DNA of 64,000 nucleotides from Gnetum montanum (GCA_015680685.1 MNCI01022611.1:1101139-1165138), one strand, 5' to 3'. Numbered from the stretch's first letter, positions 35,299 to 48,623 are shown. Notes: generated from the sequence alone by a model not told the origin. Translations and numbers: made by a program.

Positions 35299-36150
35299 TG
35301 ATGAGCAGCAAGATGCCCCTATGTCCAACCATATAAATCACTAAGGTGTTTACACATGATCTAGTTGAATTCCATGGACCTATAGTTCTCCAATGCACTA
35401 GTTCCTCTAGGAAGTGAAATGGGTATTAAAAACATTTGTTGTCTTCCCAAGTATACTTGTGAAGCTCAAGGATATGTTTTAAGTGTAATTGAGGTACATG
35501 ATTTTTCTCATTTTATGTTTTCTAAGTTTAATCACCTACAACAAGAATGAAAGGTAGAGTAATTTAAGATCTAATTCATTTACTACCGCCTAACAATAGT
35601 ACTTATTCCACTTTCCTAAACACATCTTAAACACATATAGCGCTGCTAGGCTACCAAACATTAAATGTTGTTGGGTTATCAAATGCTATATATATGCTCA
35701 AAGTGGTCATGCTTATGTTCATTAACAACTGGAAATGAATTACTTAATTTAAATGCATTAAACTAAAGCACATAAAAGTAAAGTGCATTAAAGGAAACAT
35801 TAATCTATTGTTAGTGCTACAAGGATTATCAAAATGATTTATTTTTATTCCTATCACACTGTTGTGCTTAGGTACACTAGTGTTTGAACAAATATTTGTA
35901 CATACTTAGACTCCTACTATAGGCACTTAGAAAATATTCTAACTTCGGAGAAAAAAAATGTAAGATCTTTGCTAACTATGACAAAAACTAATATCAAAAT
36001 TATGAGCCCAAGTGCTATATTTATAGGCCAGCATATACCCTATGATATCAGATATCTGACATTGTGTCTTGGCTTTGACATCAAATATCTGACGTTGAGC
36101 CTCTAACATCAAATACTCGACATTGAAGCATGCAAAAACATGATTCATCA
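35299..36150 (-). repeat. 5' LTR of element B
   Basis: Starts TGATGAGCAGCAAG and ends CATGATTCATCA, 852 bases. It is followed by ctatt, the right copy of the target duplication. Minus-strand TATA box near 36019-36026 (tatttata). Confidence 0.9.
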
Positions 36151-36155
36151 CTATT

Positions 36156-37905
36156 TAAGAGCTTCATAACTTATCAATGCTAGGTTGAGAAATATAGGGT
36201 TGACAATCTAGGCTCTTAATTTATAAATCTTTTTAGCCAAGTGTTCATTCAGCTCCTTAGCTATTTCAAGTTTCCCTTTCAAAATAATATTTTTTCCCTT
36301 TGCATCTAGTGGATTCTACTAGGTTGTAGTTATACTATCCAAAAGGTTAAAGATATTCAAAAGTGGTTGCCTAGTTCCTACCAATTTATCTAGTAGTTGT
36401 TCATGTTGTGATACACTTAATTTTCTACTTAAGATCCCTACGAACATCTACACATCTTTAATTGTAGTGATGTCTAGTATAGATGTCATAGTTGCATTGA
36501 AGGTTTTGATGATTCTATCAACAACCACCTCAGCTACTATTTCTTACCCTTAGTGCTGCATCACCAGTATTATTGCCTCTTCACCTTCCTCCAAGCACAC
36601 TGAGAAGGTCATGGAATTCTTAGAAATTTTTGGAATTTACTACTATTTTGACAGAGATTTCATTAACTCTCTAGCACTAGGATTCAACCTTGTGGACAAC
36701 TACATTCATTGAGCAAAGAAAATGAGTCCAGCTCCATTCATTAGACTAACTGTTTAAGCCACCTCATTTAGGTGACTCATCATTAGTAACTATATAATTG
36801 GTTCTCCACCACTCATGCCTACTTGTTGCTCTTGCTCACTCAAGAGACATTCTTGATACTTACATAATCATTGGAATTTTGTAGTAATGTTTGGTATAAT
36901 TTTTTGAGTGGTAGGTAGAGGTGGTGGCTATTGCTCCTCTTCTTAGATTTTTTTTGCAAGAGTTTTATCCTTTATCATCTCCACTCAATTAGTGATTAGA
37001 TCATGTTGAGTAGTATCATTAGTATAGCAAACTATTACTCCTCTTTGACATAGTTTTCTAATGAGGCATGGGAAGGGGAATGCCTTCCTTTCACATTCAT
37101 TCTTCTTGAACTGCTTCTCTATCTCCAGATAGATTAGCTATGAAAGGTTGATGAGAAATCTTCCACTCAAAGCAACACATGCACAAGTAGAAAATATAGT
37201 GATCTTGCTAGGCCTCATTGTGGGATTTAGGTTAAAGGTGTACTAGATTCTTTCTACCAATGTGAGTTCACCATACTCCTTATTGTTGATACCATAGCAC
37301 CACTAAATTCATTCCATTTTAATGTTGAGGTCCACTTGCACCCCAAATCTTAGTGAGATTCATCCCAATTTCAAGCAACCCAAGTGCCTCTCCAATGGCT
37401 TGCATCAAGTAGGACACCAAAATGTCCTTAATCTTAACTATTGAATTGGCCTGCCTATTGTTCCAAAATAGGAGCATCTCTTTCATATACCACTCCCCAT
37501 TGGAAGTGATAATTGGCCACATGGGAGAGGTCTTCTATTGGTCCTATACCTCTTTAGTTTCTTGTTCCAAGAAAGAGCTAAAGTTCAACTCTTGGAGCAC
37601 AATCTTTTGGACCTTCCTTGATCTAATTTGGCTTAGGCAGGCTTCTGTTAAGGTCACCACAAGGTTTTCTTGTTGAGTTGGTACCTTGTCTCTATGGAAA
37701 TGTTCTATTGCTACCACCTATTCTAGAATCTGATGAATAGATTCTACTTCAACCTCTTCCATAAGAGGGCCTATGGCATGGGTTGCAATTGGTTCCTCCT
37801 GGGTCTGTTCTTGGCCCCTTCCCATTCTTGGCTATTTTTCCCTTGGTTGAGATGATCCTCCTTCCTATGTGTGTTTTCCTTTTGTTACCATCTATAGTTA
37901 TAACA
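36156..37905 (-). pseudogene. Element C accessory (env-position) ORF, N-terminal part
   Basis: The minus strand opens with MVTKGKHT near 37905 and runs left with stops. An acidic segment (MEEVEVESIHQILE) is followed by IVLQELNFSSFLEQETKEV. Then comes a long clear piece at 37319-37522 with MWPIITSNGEWYMKEMLLFW, NSIVKIKDILVSYLMQAIGE and GLLEIGMNLTKIWGA. At 37046-37166 it reads GRFLINLS, a stop, LIYLEIEKQFKKNECERKAF and PFPCLIRKLCQRGVIV. The PFPxLIxxLCxRxGV pattern is typical of the putative plant transposon protein domain of Athila-type env-position ORFs; this is from family knowledge and was not searched. Element B interrupts the ORF; the rest is at 24695-26054. Its role is unknown. Confidence 0.6.
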
Positions 37906-40240
37906 CATCCATGGATTAGTAGATATAATATATAACTTAAAAATTTTGGATACCCTATCTCATTAATTAGTTACAGTTAGCTATGGTTGAACTATGACAT
38001 ATTAATTATTTTATTATTATCTTATTAGTTTTTTATTGTAAGTGTCACTGGAGCTTGTTTGAAGGGTTTAACTTTTCTAATTTGGTGTTTTAAGGTTGAT
38101 TCCTTAGTTAAACCTTTGTGGGAGTTAGAAAAATATCAAAAAATATTTGATCAAAAATGGCACATTTGAGGCCCCCATCACTAAGATCTTACCTCTAAGA
38201 GCTATAGGGTTGAAGAATACAATGATTTGAACAAATGGTTAGGAAGGTATGGGCTCTAAAAATTGCAAAACCTCATTAGACATTTGAGAGCAAATGTGAA
38301 AATTTTTTAGGATCACACATATATATAGTATTTTTGCACTGCATCGATGGGGCCACATATATAAGGCCTTATATACACATGGGTAGCATCGATGGGGTCT
38401 TGTTTATAGGCCATAAAAAAAATTTTAAACTTAAATATTTCAAAAAATACAAGGAATTTTTAAAGAAATTTAGGGTTCATGGAGTTCCAGAAAAGCTAAG
38501 AATAGGATGAAATCATTAAAGAGAATTTTTGAAAGCTTAAAAATTCAAAATCTTGAAGGAAAATATGTGAATTGAAGAAAATATTTAAAGAAGCACATGA
38601 TTGAATGTAGAAGATGGATGCATGAAAGATTCTAATTGCAATAATGGCTAAGGGTAAGGTGCGTAATGAATCCAACCAAGAGATATGTAAGTGGATCCTT
38701 CCCATAGTAAGAATATGCCTTGCTTTCCCTTGCATAACCTCAACATAAGGAGTCTATGGGCCCCATAGGTGATTAATGATTTATGAAAGTTAAGGACCAA
38801 AACCCAAAAGATTCTATCAAATAATTCAAGTACATCAAGAAAAGACACTAAATAAGAACATGAACATTGACAGTGAGGTGAGTTATGGGTAGCATGGATG
38901 GATGATGAAGAAGGTGAAATGGAGTTCCAAATTAAGGTCATAAGAAGTCCCCTTGTGGATTTGTGTTTAGATTACCTAAGAAGATCCATTCTTAGTCTAG
39001 ACCAAGACCAAATGCTTTCAGTGACTTTGCATCGCTACTTCAAGACCAATCCATCCTCTTGAGACACAAGAGTTCTTCCACAGAACAGCCACCATTGCTT
39101 AAAGAGAAGAAAAGAGAAGCAGGAAGTGAGAGAGGGCCTTAGTTAGAGGGCACCTTCAAGCATGGGTAACATGTCTTTCTAGTTCCATAACCATTGCTTA
39201 TAGCCTGTTTATTTGTCTAAGGGGAGTGCTTTGAATTCTCATCATGTTTTTTTTTGTTTTATTTATTTTGTTTTGTTTTATTTTATTTTTGAAATTTTTG
39301 GATGGGAACTAGATTGGGCAAATACTTATTCAACTTCCTATTATTGGAAGACACAAAATGGTAACAAATCCATGAAAATACTTATGCACCTAGGTAAGTA
39401 GAAGAGTACAAAGAGTATTGAATGCCCTTGCAATTACATTTTGTTGAAACCTTTGAATCCTTCCTAATTATGAAAACCACCAAGGTCACAAATTTATTAA
39501 AATTTTATTTAATGAAAGGGGTCTCATATTCCCAAAATGGGAAAAACCATAGATTTTTGTGGATGGGTGGATGTGTTGGACTTACTACCTATTCTATGAA
39601 AAAGAAACCATGTCTTAGCTATTAGTAAAAAAATTCAAAAATAGAAACTAAACATTAGTAAATAAAAGCATTAAGTGCAAACCACCATTTGCAACAGCTA
39701 TAGCACCACTATGTCTTTTTGGCACAAAACACATTTATGACTAGAAATTAGAAAATCACACTAAAATAGAGTAAAATATATAACAAAGTGTAAAATACTC
39801 AAGAAAAATTTAAATGTACTAACAATGGTGTAAAAAAATTATGTAACTTAAGAAAAAATTTTAAAAATAAAAAATATGTAAAATAAACAATTTGCTAAAA
39901 CAAAAATCAAAAATAGAAAAACTAAGGATCCATGTATATGGTTAGCATGGATGGCCATCTCCCCCATGACTGAGATGGAAGGAGGAGATCCAAAACATTG
40001 AGCATGGTTGTCCATCTATTGAGGCATTTGTTGCACTAGCTTGCTTAGACTAATGGAAAGGCTTTACCTATTGGATGTTGACCAACTACTTTCTGTTTGG
40101 GCTTTTAGGTTTGTATATAATCATGACCCTAGAAGAAAAGATTCATTAATTATATAAGGCCCCTCCCATAATGTCTAGAACTTGGTTTTCTGAGAAACAT
40201 GCATGGGGTTCTACTAGAGGACCTTATCTCTAGGTTGAAA
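37906..40240 (-). other. Spacer of element C between integrase and accessory ORF
   Basis: No sustained coding. 38640-39600 matches the spacers of A and B. 39730-39900 carries the A-rich tgtaaaat-type repeats. 37906-38640 has no counterpart that I recognise in A or B; it includes two 'gcatcgatgggg' segments near 38341 and 38388, like those in the C LTR. Confidence 0.55.
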
Positions 40241-41150
40241 TTTTACTTTATGTATTCTAATGTCATGTCATTTTTTGTTGAATGCCTTATGCAGTTCATT
40301 CAAGGATAGGACTACTAGTAAATTTTCATCTAGCACATTCAAGTTGATTAGTCTTTCTTTTGTGCTAAACTTAGGTTAATGTTGAGGTCACATGCTATTG
40401 AAAGTGTATGGATCTTAGACTAAATTGGAAGCATTGGAAGTATTTTGTACACCGACTCATAGAGAGAGTAGCCTATAGCAAGCTTCCATGTTGAGTGGTA
40501 TGCCCAGAGGGCATCATTTAATTTTTTGCTTTAGTCTCTCCTATATTTTCTAATAGTTCTTGTTAGGATTTTCATGATCTTCCTATTCGTAACTTCTGTT
40601 TGACCATTGGTTTGGGGCAGTAGGGTATTGTTAATTTAGTTCAACCCCGAAGAGTTTCATAAGTTCACAAAAAGTAGCACCTGTAAAATGAGTTCCATTA
40701 TCCAAAATGAGTGCATGTGACACCCCAAACCTATTCACAACATTTTTTTGTACAAACCACGTAGTAGTGGATGGTGTATAATTGATAATAGCTACTACTT
40801 CTACTAATTTTGTGTAGTAATCAACAGTGATGATTATACATGCCTTTCCATTTGACATGGATGTGATGGAACCCATGAAGTTGATGCCCCATATGTCAAA
40901 TGATTCCAGTGGTTGAATCCACTATTGAGCATCCTCCATTTGTGCGATCATCCCACCATCTCATTGATAGTGTTCATAGGATCGAACAAGCTAGTGAGCA
41001 TTCCTAAAGATTATGGGCCAATAGTATCCTACCATTAGGATTTTTATGGCTATGCATCTCCATGCATAGTAGCCCCCACAAGGTCCCTCCTGAGCATCCT
41101 GGAGAATGTGCAATTGATCAACATCAAGTACACACTAATGAAGTAGATCA
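40241..41150 (-). pseudogene. pol: Integrase of element C, broken
   Basis: Minus strand 40631-40876 reads NGKACIIITVDYYTKLVEVV with the first catalytic Asp, then VSHALILDNGTHFTGATF with the second. Near 40560-40620 the frame continues PQTNGQTEVTNRKIMKIL, which keeps the catalytic Glu (TEV). So all three DDE residues can be seen, unlike in B, although stops and frameshifts separate them. The zinc-binding domain to the right (40880-41150) is only traceable in fragments. Confidence 0.8.
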
Positions 41151-41900
41151 TCCCCACACATCTTCTAAAGGTGTTCATTATTTTCTATGAAGTGTTTTCC
41201 TTGATAAAAAAAAACTATCATTTCTTCCTGTAGTGCAAATCTTGTGGCATCTCTTAAGTAAGAAGATAAGTGAGTATGCCATCATACCATTTTATTTCTA
41301 TGAGCATTTGTTCATTTATTACACTAGCACAGAGGAGTTCACCAAAAAATTGGTTAGAGAGTGGCTTCTCCTTCTCTTTGTCATCCCATCATAAAGAAGA
41401 GAGATGGTCAATGACCACATTCTTAGTCCCCTTTCAATCTACCATCATAAGATTGAACTCCTACAAGATCACCAATGATCATATGACATGGGGACTAACT
41501 ATTGGCTTGTTCTAGAGGAAGTGAATGGCACTATGGTTAATGTGCATAGACACTTTATATCCAAGCACATATTGCCTGAACTTCTCTAGAGCATGCACCA
41601 TCACCATTAGTTCTTTCTCCATTGTGGTGTAATTCAACTATGTATTCAAAATGCTTCAACTTACATAGTGGATGTAATATGGATGCTTCTTGTCATCCAA
41701 CTATGTAAGTGCATCTCCAAAGGCATAATTTGATGCATCTTGCATGATATGAAATGGTCTAGACTAGTCAAGTGCTCATAGAATTGAAGTCTCTACGAGC
41801 TTCTACTTGACACTCTAGAATGCCTTTTCACATTCCTTGGTCTAGATGAATGGATTATCTTTCTTTGTTAGCTTGACCAATGATTTTGCAATCTTAGAGA
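41151..41900 (-). pseudogene. pol: RNase H region of element C, broken
   Basis: By position and by nucleotide similarity to B (30776-31300) this holds RNase H and the RT connection. Examples are the stretch with tccattgtggtgtaattcaa near 41618 and ECEKAFQSVK near 41820. It is heavily mutated and no long frame remains. Confidence 0.65.
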
Positions 41901-42640
41901 GATTCTCTATAAATCACTAGTAGTAGCCAATATGTCCAAGGAATGACCTAACATCTTTAACAGTTTCTAGTTGATGAGTTATTCCTTGGATGATCCTTAT
42001 TTTTCCAGGGTCCACCTCAATTTCCACTTTATAAATTATATGCCCTAACATAATTCCTTCTTAGAACATGACATGGCTCTTTTTCCAATTGATTTATGGG
42101 TTTATTCCCACACATCTTTTGAGTACTTGCTTAAGGTGGTCCAAGGCTTGCTTGAATATAGTGTCATAACTGGAAAATTCATCCATGAAGACTTCCACTC
42201 TGTTACCGAACATTGGAAAGCAATAGGGGCATTACATAGACAAAAGGAATCTTTTGATATGCATAAGTCCCATAGTGACTCATGAATGTTGTTTTGGCTT
42301 GGTATTTTGGTGCAATTTGGATTTTTTTATAGCCACTATAACTATCTAGAAAACTATAACAGCAATCCACAGATATGGCATCCAATACCTAATCAACAAA
42401 TGAAAACAAAAAATGATCTTTGAATGTTGCCATGTTTAATAGCCTAAATTTGATACAAAGCCATCATTTTCACATCTCTTTGGCACTATCATAGGTGGGC
42501 TGACCCACTTGCTATCTGAAATGGGATAGATGAACCCTTCCTTAAGGAGTTACTTAATCTCCTCTTTGATGCTTTTCTTTAATTCTGGATTTAACTACCA
42601 TTATGGTTGCCTCCTTAACTTCATGGATGGATCAATATAA
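41901..42640 (-). pseudogene. pol: Reverse transcriptase of element C, broken
   Basis: Minus strand 42203-42385 reads FLDSYSGYKKIQIAPKYQAK and TTFMSHYGTYAYQKIPF, matching the Ty3 RT palm. The catalytic box near 42170-42200 reads VEVFMDEFSSY: the second Asp of the usual YMDD/FMDD is Glu. The thumb shows QGITHQLETVKDVRSFLG. Inactive. Confidence 0.8.
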
Positions 42641-43025
42641 ATGCAATGCTAGCATATCCATGGATCAATTTTAGTGAGTTTAAGATATGACAAAGCAAAG
42701 GTTGTTGGCCATCTATTGATCACTTTCAATAGTTCTACTTTTTGCTCAGGAGAAAGTTTGGCATTAAGTATGACCAGTTTGCCATTGTCCAACAATGCAT
42801 ATTCCAAGCTGGCAAGTAGAGTTTTCAACTCTATGGGATCTTGTTTGAAATTCTCAGGGATCTCTAACTCTTCCCAATTAGTATCATCATTTTCATCATG
42901 AGAGAGTTAGTGATGAACTTACCCTAGTTCATCCATGCCTATGACATAAGTGCATGTCAAGCTCTTAATAGGTTCTATGCACATTTTTTTGCTTTTAGGA
43001 TCAATAATCAGCCACTGGATACCTC

Positions 43026-43643
43026 TTGTTTCTTGGCTACTATGTACATACACCTTTTAATATATACTTCATGTGCACACTAACCACATGTAAAAATAGA
43101 TGCTCCTTTCATGGACCAAAGTTTTTGCATGCATTTTCACCCTGTATCATTGTATGCAATGCATGGAACTCACTTTTTCTTGATCTTTCCAAATGCATTT
43201 TCCTTAGATATTTTCAAGGAAATATTTCCGATGTCCATTCTCGCATCAATAGTGCTTAGCCATGCCCTTCCCATGAAGATTGGTAATTACTACTTATATT
43301 TTTTAACCTTGATTACTAGGAAACTGGTAGGATAAGACCATCCATAGATAGTGGTCATATTGTCTTCTACCAATCCCAATGGAATAGTAATAATCTGGTC
43401 TACCAATTCTAATTGGAGATTGCTCTTCTTGAGAGGTGATAGGTTCTAGGCAGTATACATCTCATGAAAAATCAAGTTAATAATAGAACCTGAATCAAGA
43501 AGAGCTTTACATGGTTCATTCCTAGAAATCTGTAAATAGATAAGAGGACTCCCAAGATTAGCTAATTTCTTGGGAAGGTTTCCAACTAGGACCCAATCAA
43601 ATATGGCATGACTAAGCATAATAATATGGATTTTGGATGGCAT
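43026..43643 (-). pseudogene. pol: Aspartic protease of element C, broken
   Basis: Minus strand 43446-43643 reads YLQISRNEPCKALLDSGSII and then NLIFHEMYTA. The catalytic DSG triad is intact in a 65-residue open piece. The C-terminal half (about 43030-43330) is frameshifted. In element H the same site reads DSR. Confidence 0.8.
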
Positions 43644-43649
43644 CTGATT

Positions 43650-46000
43650 TGAAGGGTTCCTGATGGAATGGTTTGCAAAGGATTAGATAGGAGCAAGGTG
43701 ACCAACCGACTAAGTTTATGAGGGCTTAGTAGGGCTGTAAGATTAGAAAAATGGTCTTTTATAGGTATGAGGTTCTAGATCACTTAGTTGATTAGCTGAT
43801 TTTAGATTGATGGCCTTGGCAGCATTACATTACTACTGCTGAGCTAAAAGTTCTCTCTGCATGGATGCAGCAGGTAATAACTATGTTAAGGGTGGAGGAA
43901 TAGGTGTAGAAACAAGAGGAGGGTAAGGATGAAATTTGGTTTCCCTCCTAGAATGTGAAGAATGAGTTATATAGTATTTAGGAGGATAGTAGTAATGTTG
44001 AAAAAAATAAACATAACTAGAACAGTCATGTGAAAACAAGGATTGCTAAACATAATACCTATATGGATCTGGTTATTTGTAAGGGTACTACTACCTTGGT
44101 GGTGGCATCCCCCACAATTGTGGTTACTACCACTATTAATACTTCTTGTATGGTTGTTATGAACTTTTACTTGGATAATATTTTTGTTGTTGATGGAGTT
44201 TCCTAGGATTGCATTAAGGGTAAGGTAATCTTCTAGGTGTTTGTCTTTTTTTTAGTCATGGATTCAAAGCATACACACTAGACTCCTATAAGTATGACAT
44301 AATGGGCAACATCCCTTAATATATTCATATTGGTAGATGTCACGCCCACCATCATCATCTAATTCAGTTTCTGCAACTCTCTACTATAGCAATCTTTCCC
44401 TTACCCCTTTGATTGACACATTCAGCTTCCTTTTGTCTTCTGCAGTCACAATCACTACTTTTTTCTTTGGACTCTTTAGCAATTTTTAGAATAGCTTAAA
44501 ATCTACTATCCATAAAGTCCCACAACTAATCTACCTTAGTCCAAATTTTAGAGTTAAATTTTTGAATTATCAAGGTTTTTTGGTTCACCACCTCATCAAG
44601 CGATGATTCCTCCTCACTATCACAAAATCAAATTCCCCTCTTACGAATGGAAGGATCTTGGTTATATTCTTCTACACTTTCACATTTCCTAAACTCTTAT
44701 TCTTCTTTTGTTACCTACTTGATCAACCTTTAGATTTGGTGGGCTCTTAATTTTAATAGTCTCCCTTGGGCATAGATCCCAAAATTTCTCCTTATTTCAA
44801 AGCGAAGCCCATCTATGATGTGGTGAAGTTGTTCATGCTAAAAGTAACCTTGGCCAAGGCATTAGTGTAATAAGGAGTAATATCTATTCATGGTATCATC
44901 TAAGAACTCATGTGTTCTTTGCTTTCAACCTTGGATATGCCTTATTAGATTGGACACTCAAGAGTATGTTTGATACTTATCATTGAATAGTTCAAGTATC
45001 ATACTCCATCTATGGATTTATTCTAGATCCAAGGATCAATACCAGCTTTCTGCTTCATTGATGAGTGTTCTAGAAAACAACTTAAGCTTTTGCTAGTCAT
45101 TTTCTATGTTTTGTAGGTCACATGCATCCTAAAAAGCCTAAAGATGCTTTTGCGGATTAGAGTTATATCCCCCTTCAAACTTGGATATGTTGTTCATATC
45201 CAATTGCTTGATCTTGCTATCTTTCATGTGCCTTGTCAGAATTCACACTACCTCTATGATGTTTAGCATGCTTTGGGTGGAAATCAAAGGCTCATCATAG
45301 CCATAATCTTAGTGCCTATGATGCCCTCTACTACCTATTCATTCATGGAAATGGACCTTTCTTGAATGTTTGTGCCCTAGATCCTGACTTTCTGAATGGT
45401 CCATATGATCATCCCAATCCTGTTGGTCACCTTCATCATGATCATGTCCCTATAGTTACATTCAAAGCTAGAAGAGGAAGAAGATGATGATGAAGGTAAA
45501 AAGGAAGGAGGACTAGCATCATCATGGTGTTTTCCATCCCCACTTCAATTATTGCAACCATGATCATGATCATGTTGCTTGCCCACATCCCTACCATGAC
45601 TCTGCTCCTTGGACTCCCCTTTGTCATGGGATCCATTCTTGCTAGAACCAAGATTATGTATTATGGACTGCAAGTTCTAATTTTGACCTCCTTCAGTAAA
45701 TTCAAAGAGAGGAGTCTCTCTGTATGGAAAAACCCTAAAAAGGATTCTCCATTATCTTTTTGGTACATCAGGAATAAGGAATCATTGGATCACTTCCCCT
45801 TTGTAGATTTGTAATGTTACTCTAGCTATTAATACCTTAGACATTATGCATTGGTAAGATGATAATCCTTGGTGTCACTATCCTACACAACATATTCAAC
45901 ATGAAGCCTTTGGATGCCCAACCACATAAGAGTTTGCTAGAGCATCACAACGATGGATCGATCGGGCAATAACACAATTTTTTCCTCCATGTCTCACCAC
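43650..46000 (-). pseudogene. gag: gag of element C, broken
   Basis: Nucleotide-level similarity to gag of A and B runs from about 45300 to 44200. The zinc knuckle at about 44300-44345 has decayed to RDIYQYEYIKGCC: two cysteines and the histidine of the CX2CX3HX4C pattern are gone, leaving only the last Cys. The low-complexity tail fills 43650-44170. A Met-rich charged N-terminal region (45442-45651) parallels that of B. Confidence 0.7.
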
Positions 46001-46290
46001 CATAATTGTTCATCCTAGTGTAGGAAAAACGTGAAATTGGATAGATACTCATCATGATGAGCATATATTACTCTGTATTACTAGGGTACCTACCAATTTA
46101 CTCCATCAGACTTGGACAAAGAATCACTCCTGTAAGAGAATACATCTTATATTAGAAGACAAGAAATGCAATGTGCTTTTTTATAATTGTTGTAATTATT
46201 TTGATGTATGATATGGCTTTAAGTTTCATTCTAATGATGTTAAATAATTTTTTACTAAATCCTAGATAGTGCACATAACAAACTAAAGGT

Positions 46291-46308
46291 TCCTAGCAAT
46301 AGTGTCGA
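46291..46308 (-). other. Primer-binding site of element C (decayed)
   Basis: Element strand TCGACACTATTGCTAGGA. With two single-base gaps it aligns to the tRNA-Asp complement TGGCGCCGTTGCCGGGGA. It abuts the 5' LTR. Confidence 0.55.
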
Positions 46309-47196
46309 TGATGAGTGGTGAGTATACCCTACACCCAACCATACAAATTACAAGCATTTACATGTAAGCTAATTGAATTCTGCAAACCTTAAGTTCCTGA
46401 GTACGCTAGTTCTATGAAGTGAACTTGCCCTAATAGTCATTCTTTATCTTTCCAATTACACTTGTGATATGCAATGGTATGGTTAAATGTAATTGAGGCA
46501 TATGATTTTTATTATTTTTACGGTTTATGTTTTGGGTGCTTAAAACAAAGGATAAAAGGAATGAAGTAATTTAATTGTTAATATAATCTAACTAACTATA
46601 CCTTAACTAATTCTAACATAAGCATCTGATCCCACTTTTCATACACATCTTAAACACATATAAAACTACTAGGTTACCAAATGTTAAGCATTACTAGGAT
46701 TACTAAGCATCATGCACATGCTCGAAGTGGTCATACTTATGTGCTTAATTAAATCACTACTTAATCTAGCTTAATTTATCTTATTTTAGCATAAATAAGT
46801 ATTTAATTACTTAAAGCATTAAAGAAAATTGCATAAAAAATTAAATGCATAAATAAATAAATAATCTATTTCCAGGTGCTATAAAGTTTAATCAAAAGGC
46901 TTACATTTATAGATGTTAACATGAGTGTGCTCAAGTACATTAGTGCTCAAATAAAGATCCATACACTTTATGACTCCAATTGCATATACTCAAAAAATAT
47001 TCTAACTCTCAAATTACAAAACTACAAGAGCTTCGCTACATCCATGACTTTACCTGCCCAAACACGATATGTGAGTGCATATTTATAGACTTTATTGTGG
47101 AGCAACATCAACAGGGCCCCATAAATGTAGCAAACACTAAGTTGATGCATCCCCATTAACAAGGCCACATTGATGCAACACTTTCACACTTCATCG
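46309..47196 (-). repeat. 5' LTR of element C
   Basis: Starts TGATGAGTGGTGAG and ends CACTTCATCG (canonical CA changed to CG), 888 bases. The minus-strand TATA box is near 47081-47088. The partner is 23747-24694, which is about 60 bases longer because of a deletion near the outer end. Confidence 0.9.
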
Positions 47197-48623
47197 TTTT
47201 TAAAGTGTCACTTATCAAGAACCTAGGACTTTATGATCAAACCAAAGATCCAAGTCATATGGGTGTAGTCATTAATGAAGAATAGAAACTACCATTCATC
47301 CCCCCATAGTTGAAGAGTAAATAACTCACAAATATCTAAATGAATTAACTCTAATGATTTTGTAGTCTTTTGAAATTTTTGTTTTGGGAAAGGAAGATAA
47401 TGTATTTTTTCTATTTGATAATCTTCATAAGTTAATTTCTTAGGAATATTATCAAATTTATATATAATGACATAAAATTGATGTTTCCTTTCTAATGAAT
47501 TTATATCAATATATATATAAGTCTTAAATACCATTATATCAACTCATGGTGGCTTATAGCTAGAAATATCATTTTGTTATTGTTATCCATCAACTTGAAA
47601 ATTCCCCCACTTGGTACCCTAAATACAAGAGTTTGGTCAACATGGTTAATGGAATTATATGTTGACCATGGTGGTTTATAGTGAATTCAATGGTTGTCTC
47701 ATCTTGCTTTAATTTAAATATTAATATTAATGTTATTACAAATTCAAGGGAATAATAGATTTATTTTAATAATAGCTTATCGATTTTGGGATCCCCAACA
47801 TTAACAAGTCATATTAATCATCTATCACTAAATTTAACATAATATGATTTAGTTACTTTTTAAAAAAATTAAACAATCATGACTTATTGCTAGTAAAATA
47901 GTAAGAGATACTAGAATTTACATAGGTTGAATTCTCTTTCATATTATTATTCATCATAGTTTTATCAAAATCAATTAGAGGGGAATTTGATTTCAACTCT
48001 TTGTTCTTAACAACATTAGTAGCACTAAACTTTTAATTCTAATAATACTTATTTCTCTTATTTTAAGGCTTAATTTTACTATGTTCTTTTGCTTTTTGCA
48101 TTTTAGCATGATTTTTAGCAAACTTCTTTGCTTGCTACTTAGTCATAATCTTTACCTTTGAATTCTTCGTAATACCAAAATAATCATCTATATCATGATT
48201 TTCCTCCTTGAATATATGATAGTAATGTAATGGTTTTCTCTTCCTTCATTTGATGGTTTCCTTAGAAATAAGATAGGATGAGAAATTACATATATCTCTA
48301 GCATACAACTTTATTGTAGCTTCCTCCTTGAGTAATTTGACATATAGTTTTGGAATTGTATAGGAATTTTTACCATTTTCAATATTTTGGAGGAATATAT
48401 TAAAGGATGGTGGCAAAAAATTTAGCAAATAGAACTTAATTATTTCTTTGAAATTTGAGATTTATATGCATGAAAACCTACTTATAGAACTAAGACCCTT
48501 TTATGAAGGATGAGAATGGAAATTTTTTCTTTTAATAGCATAGAATATAGTTGGTTTGAAGAGAGATAATATTATATTTATTTTAAACTTTGAATATATC
48601 TTCCAATTTCTTCCACCTCTTAT
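47197..48623 (-). mobile_element. Element E (Ty1-copia), gag to integrase part right of element C
   Basis: Minus-strand copia sequence from gag into integrase. Gag at 48246-48428 reads LNFLPPSFNIFLQNIENGKN, SYTIPKLYVKLLKEE, the usual copia LPxxYxxFxxxL block. At 47289-47534 the pre-integrase and integrase start read IHYLPFPKQKFQKTTKSLEL and IHLDICELF, i.e. the FxK...LELIHxDxCGP block with the first catalytic Asp. FINDYTHMTWI follows at 47260-47290. The frame stops at the C border and continues at 23746. A gag, protease and integrase order identifies Ty1. The right border is cut by element F. Confidence 0.8.

Larger units (their letters stand above)
26060..36150 (-). mobile_element. Element B: Ty3 (Athila-like) retrotransposon nested in C
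   Basis: Complete two-LTR minus-strand element of 10.1 kb. From right to left: 5' LTR, primer-binding site, gag, protease, RT, RNase H, integrase, a long non-coding spacer, polypurine tract, 3' LTR. The target duplication is ttatt (26055-26059) and ctatt (36151-36155), five bases with one C/T difference. All coding domains are recognisable but carry stops and frameshifts. It lacks the env-position ORF found in C. It is younger than C because it sits inside it. Confidence 0.9.
23747..47196 (-). mobile_element. Element C: Ty3 (Athila-like) retrotransposon split by element B
   Basis: Outer minus-strand element, about 13.4 kb without the nested B. From its 5' end at the right the order is LTR, tRNA-Asp-type primer-binding site, gag, protease, RT, RNase H, integrase, spacer, an extra ORF in the env position, polypurine tract, LTR. 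The protease-RT-RNaseH-integrase order defines Ty3. It lies inside the integrase of copia element E, whose frame resumes on both sides. Flanks tttct (23742-23746) and ttttt (47197-47201) could be a five-base target duplication with one transition. Confidence 0.85.

Noticed and set aside
23742-47201. Firm target duplication for element C
   Set aside because: tttct and ttttt agree at four of five bases, but in such T-rich DNA this is weak; kept only as a possibility.
47289-47534. A stand-alone small gene on the minus strand
   Set aside because: It is the copia pre-integrase/integrase start of element E, continuing at 23746 across element C.
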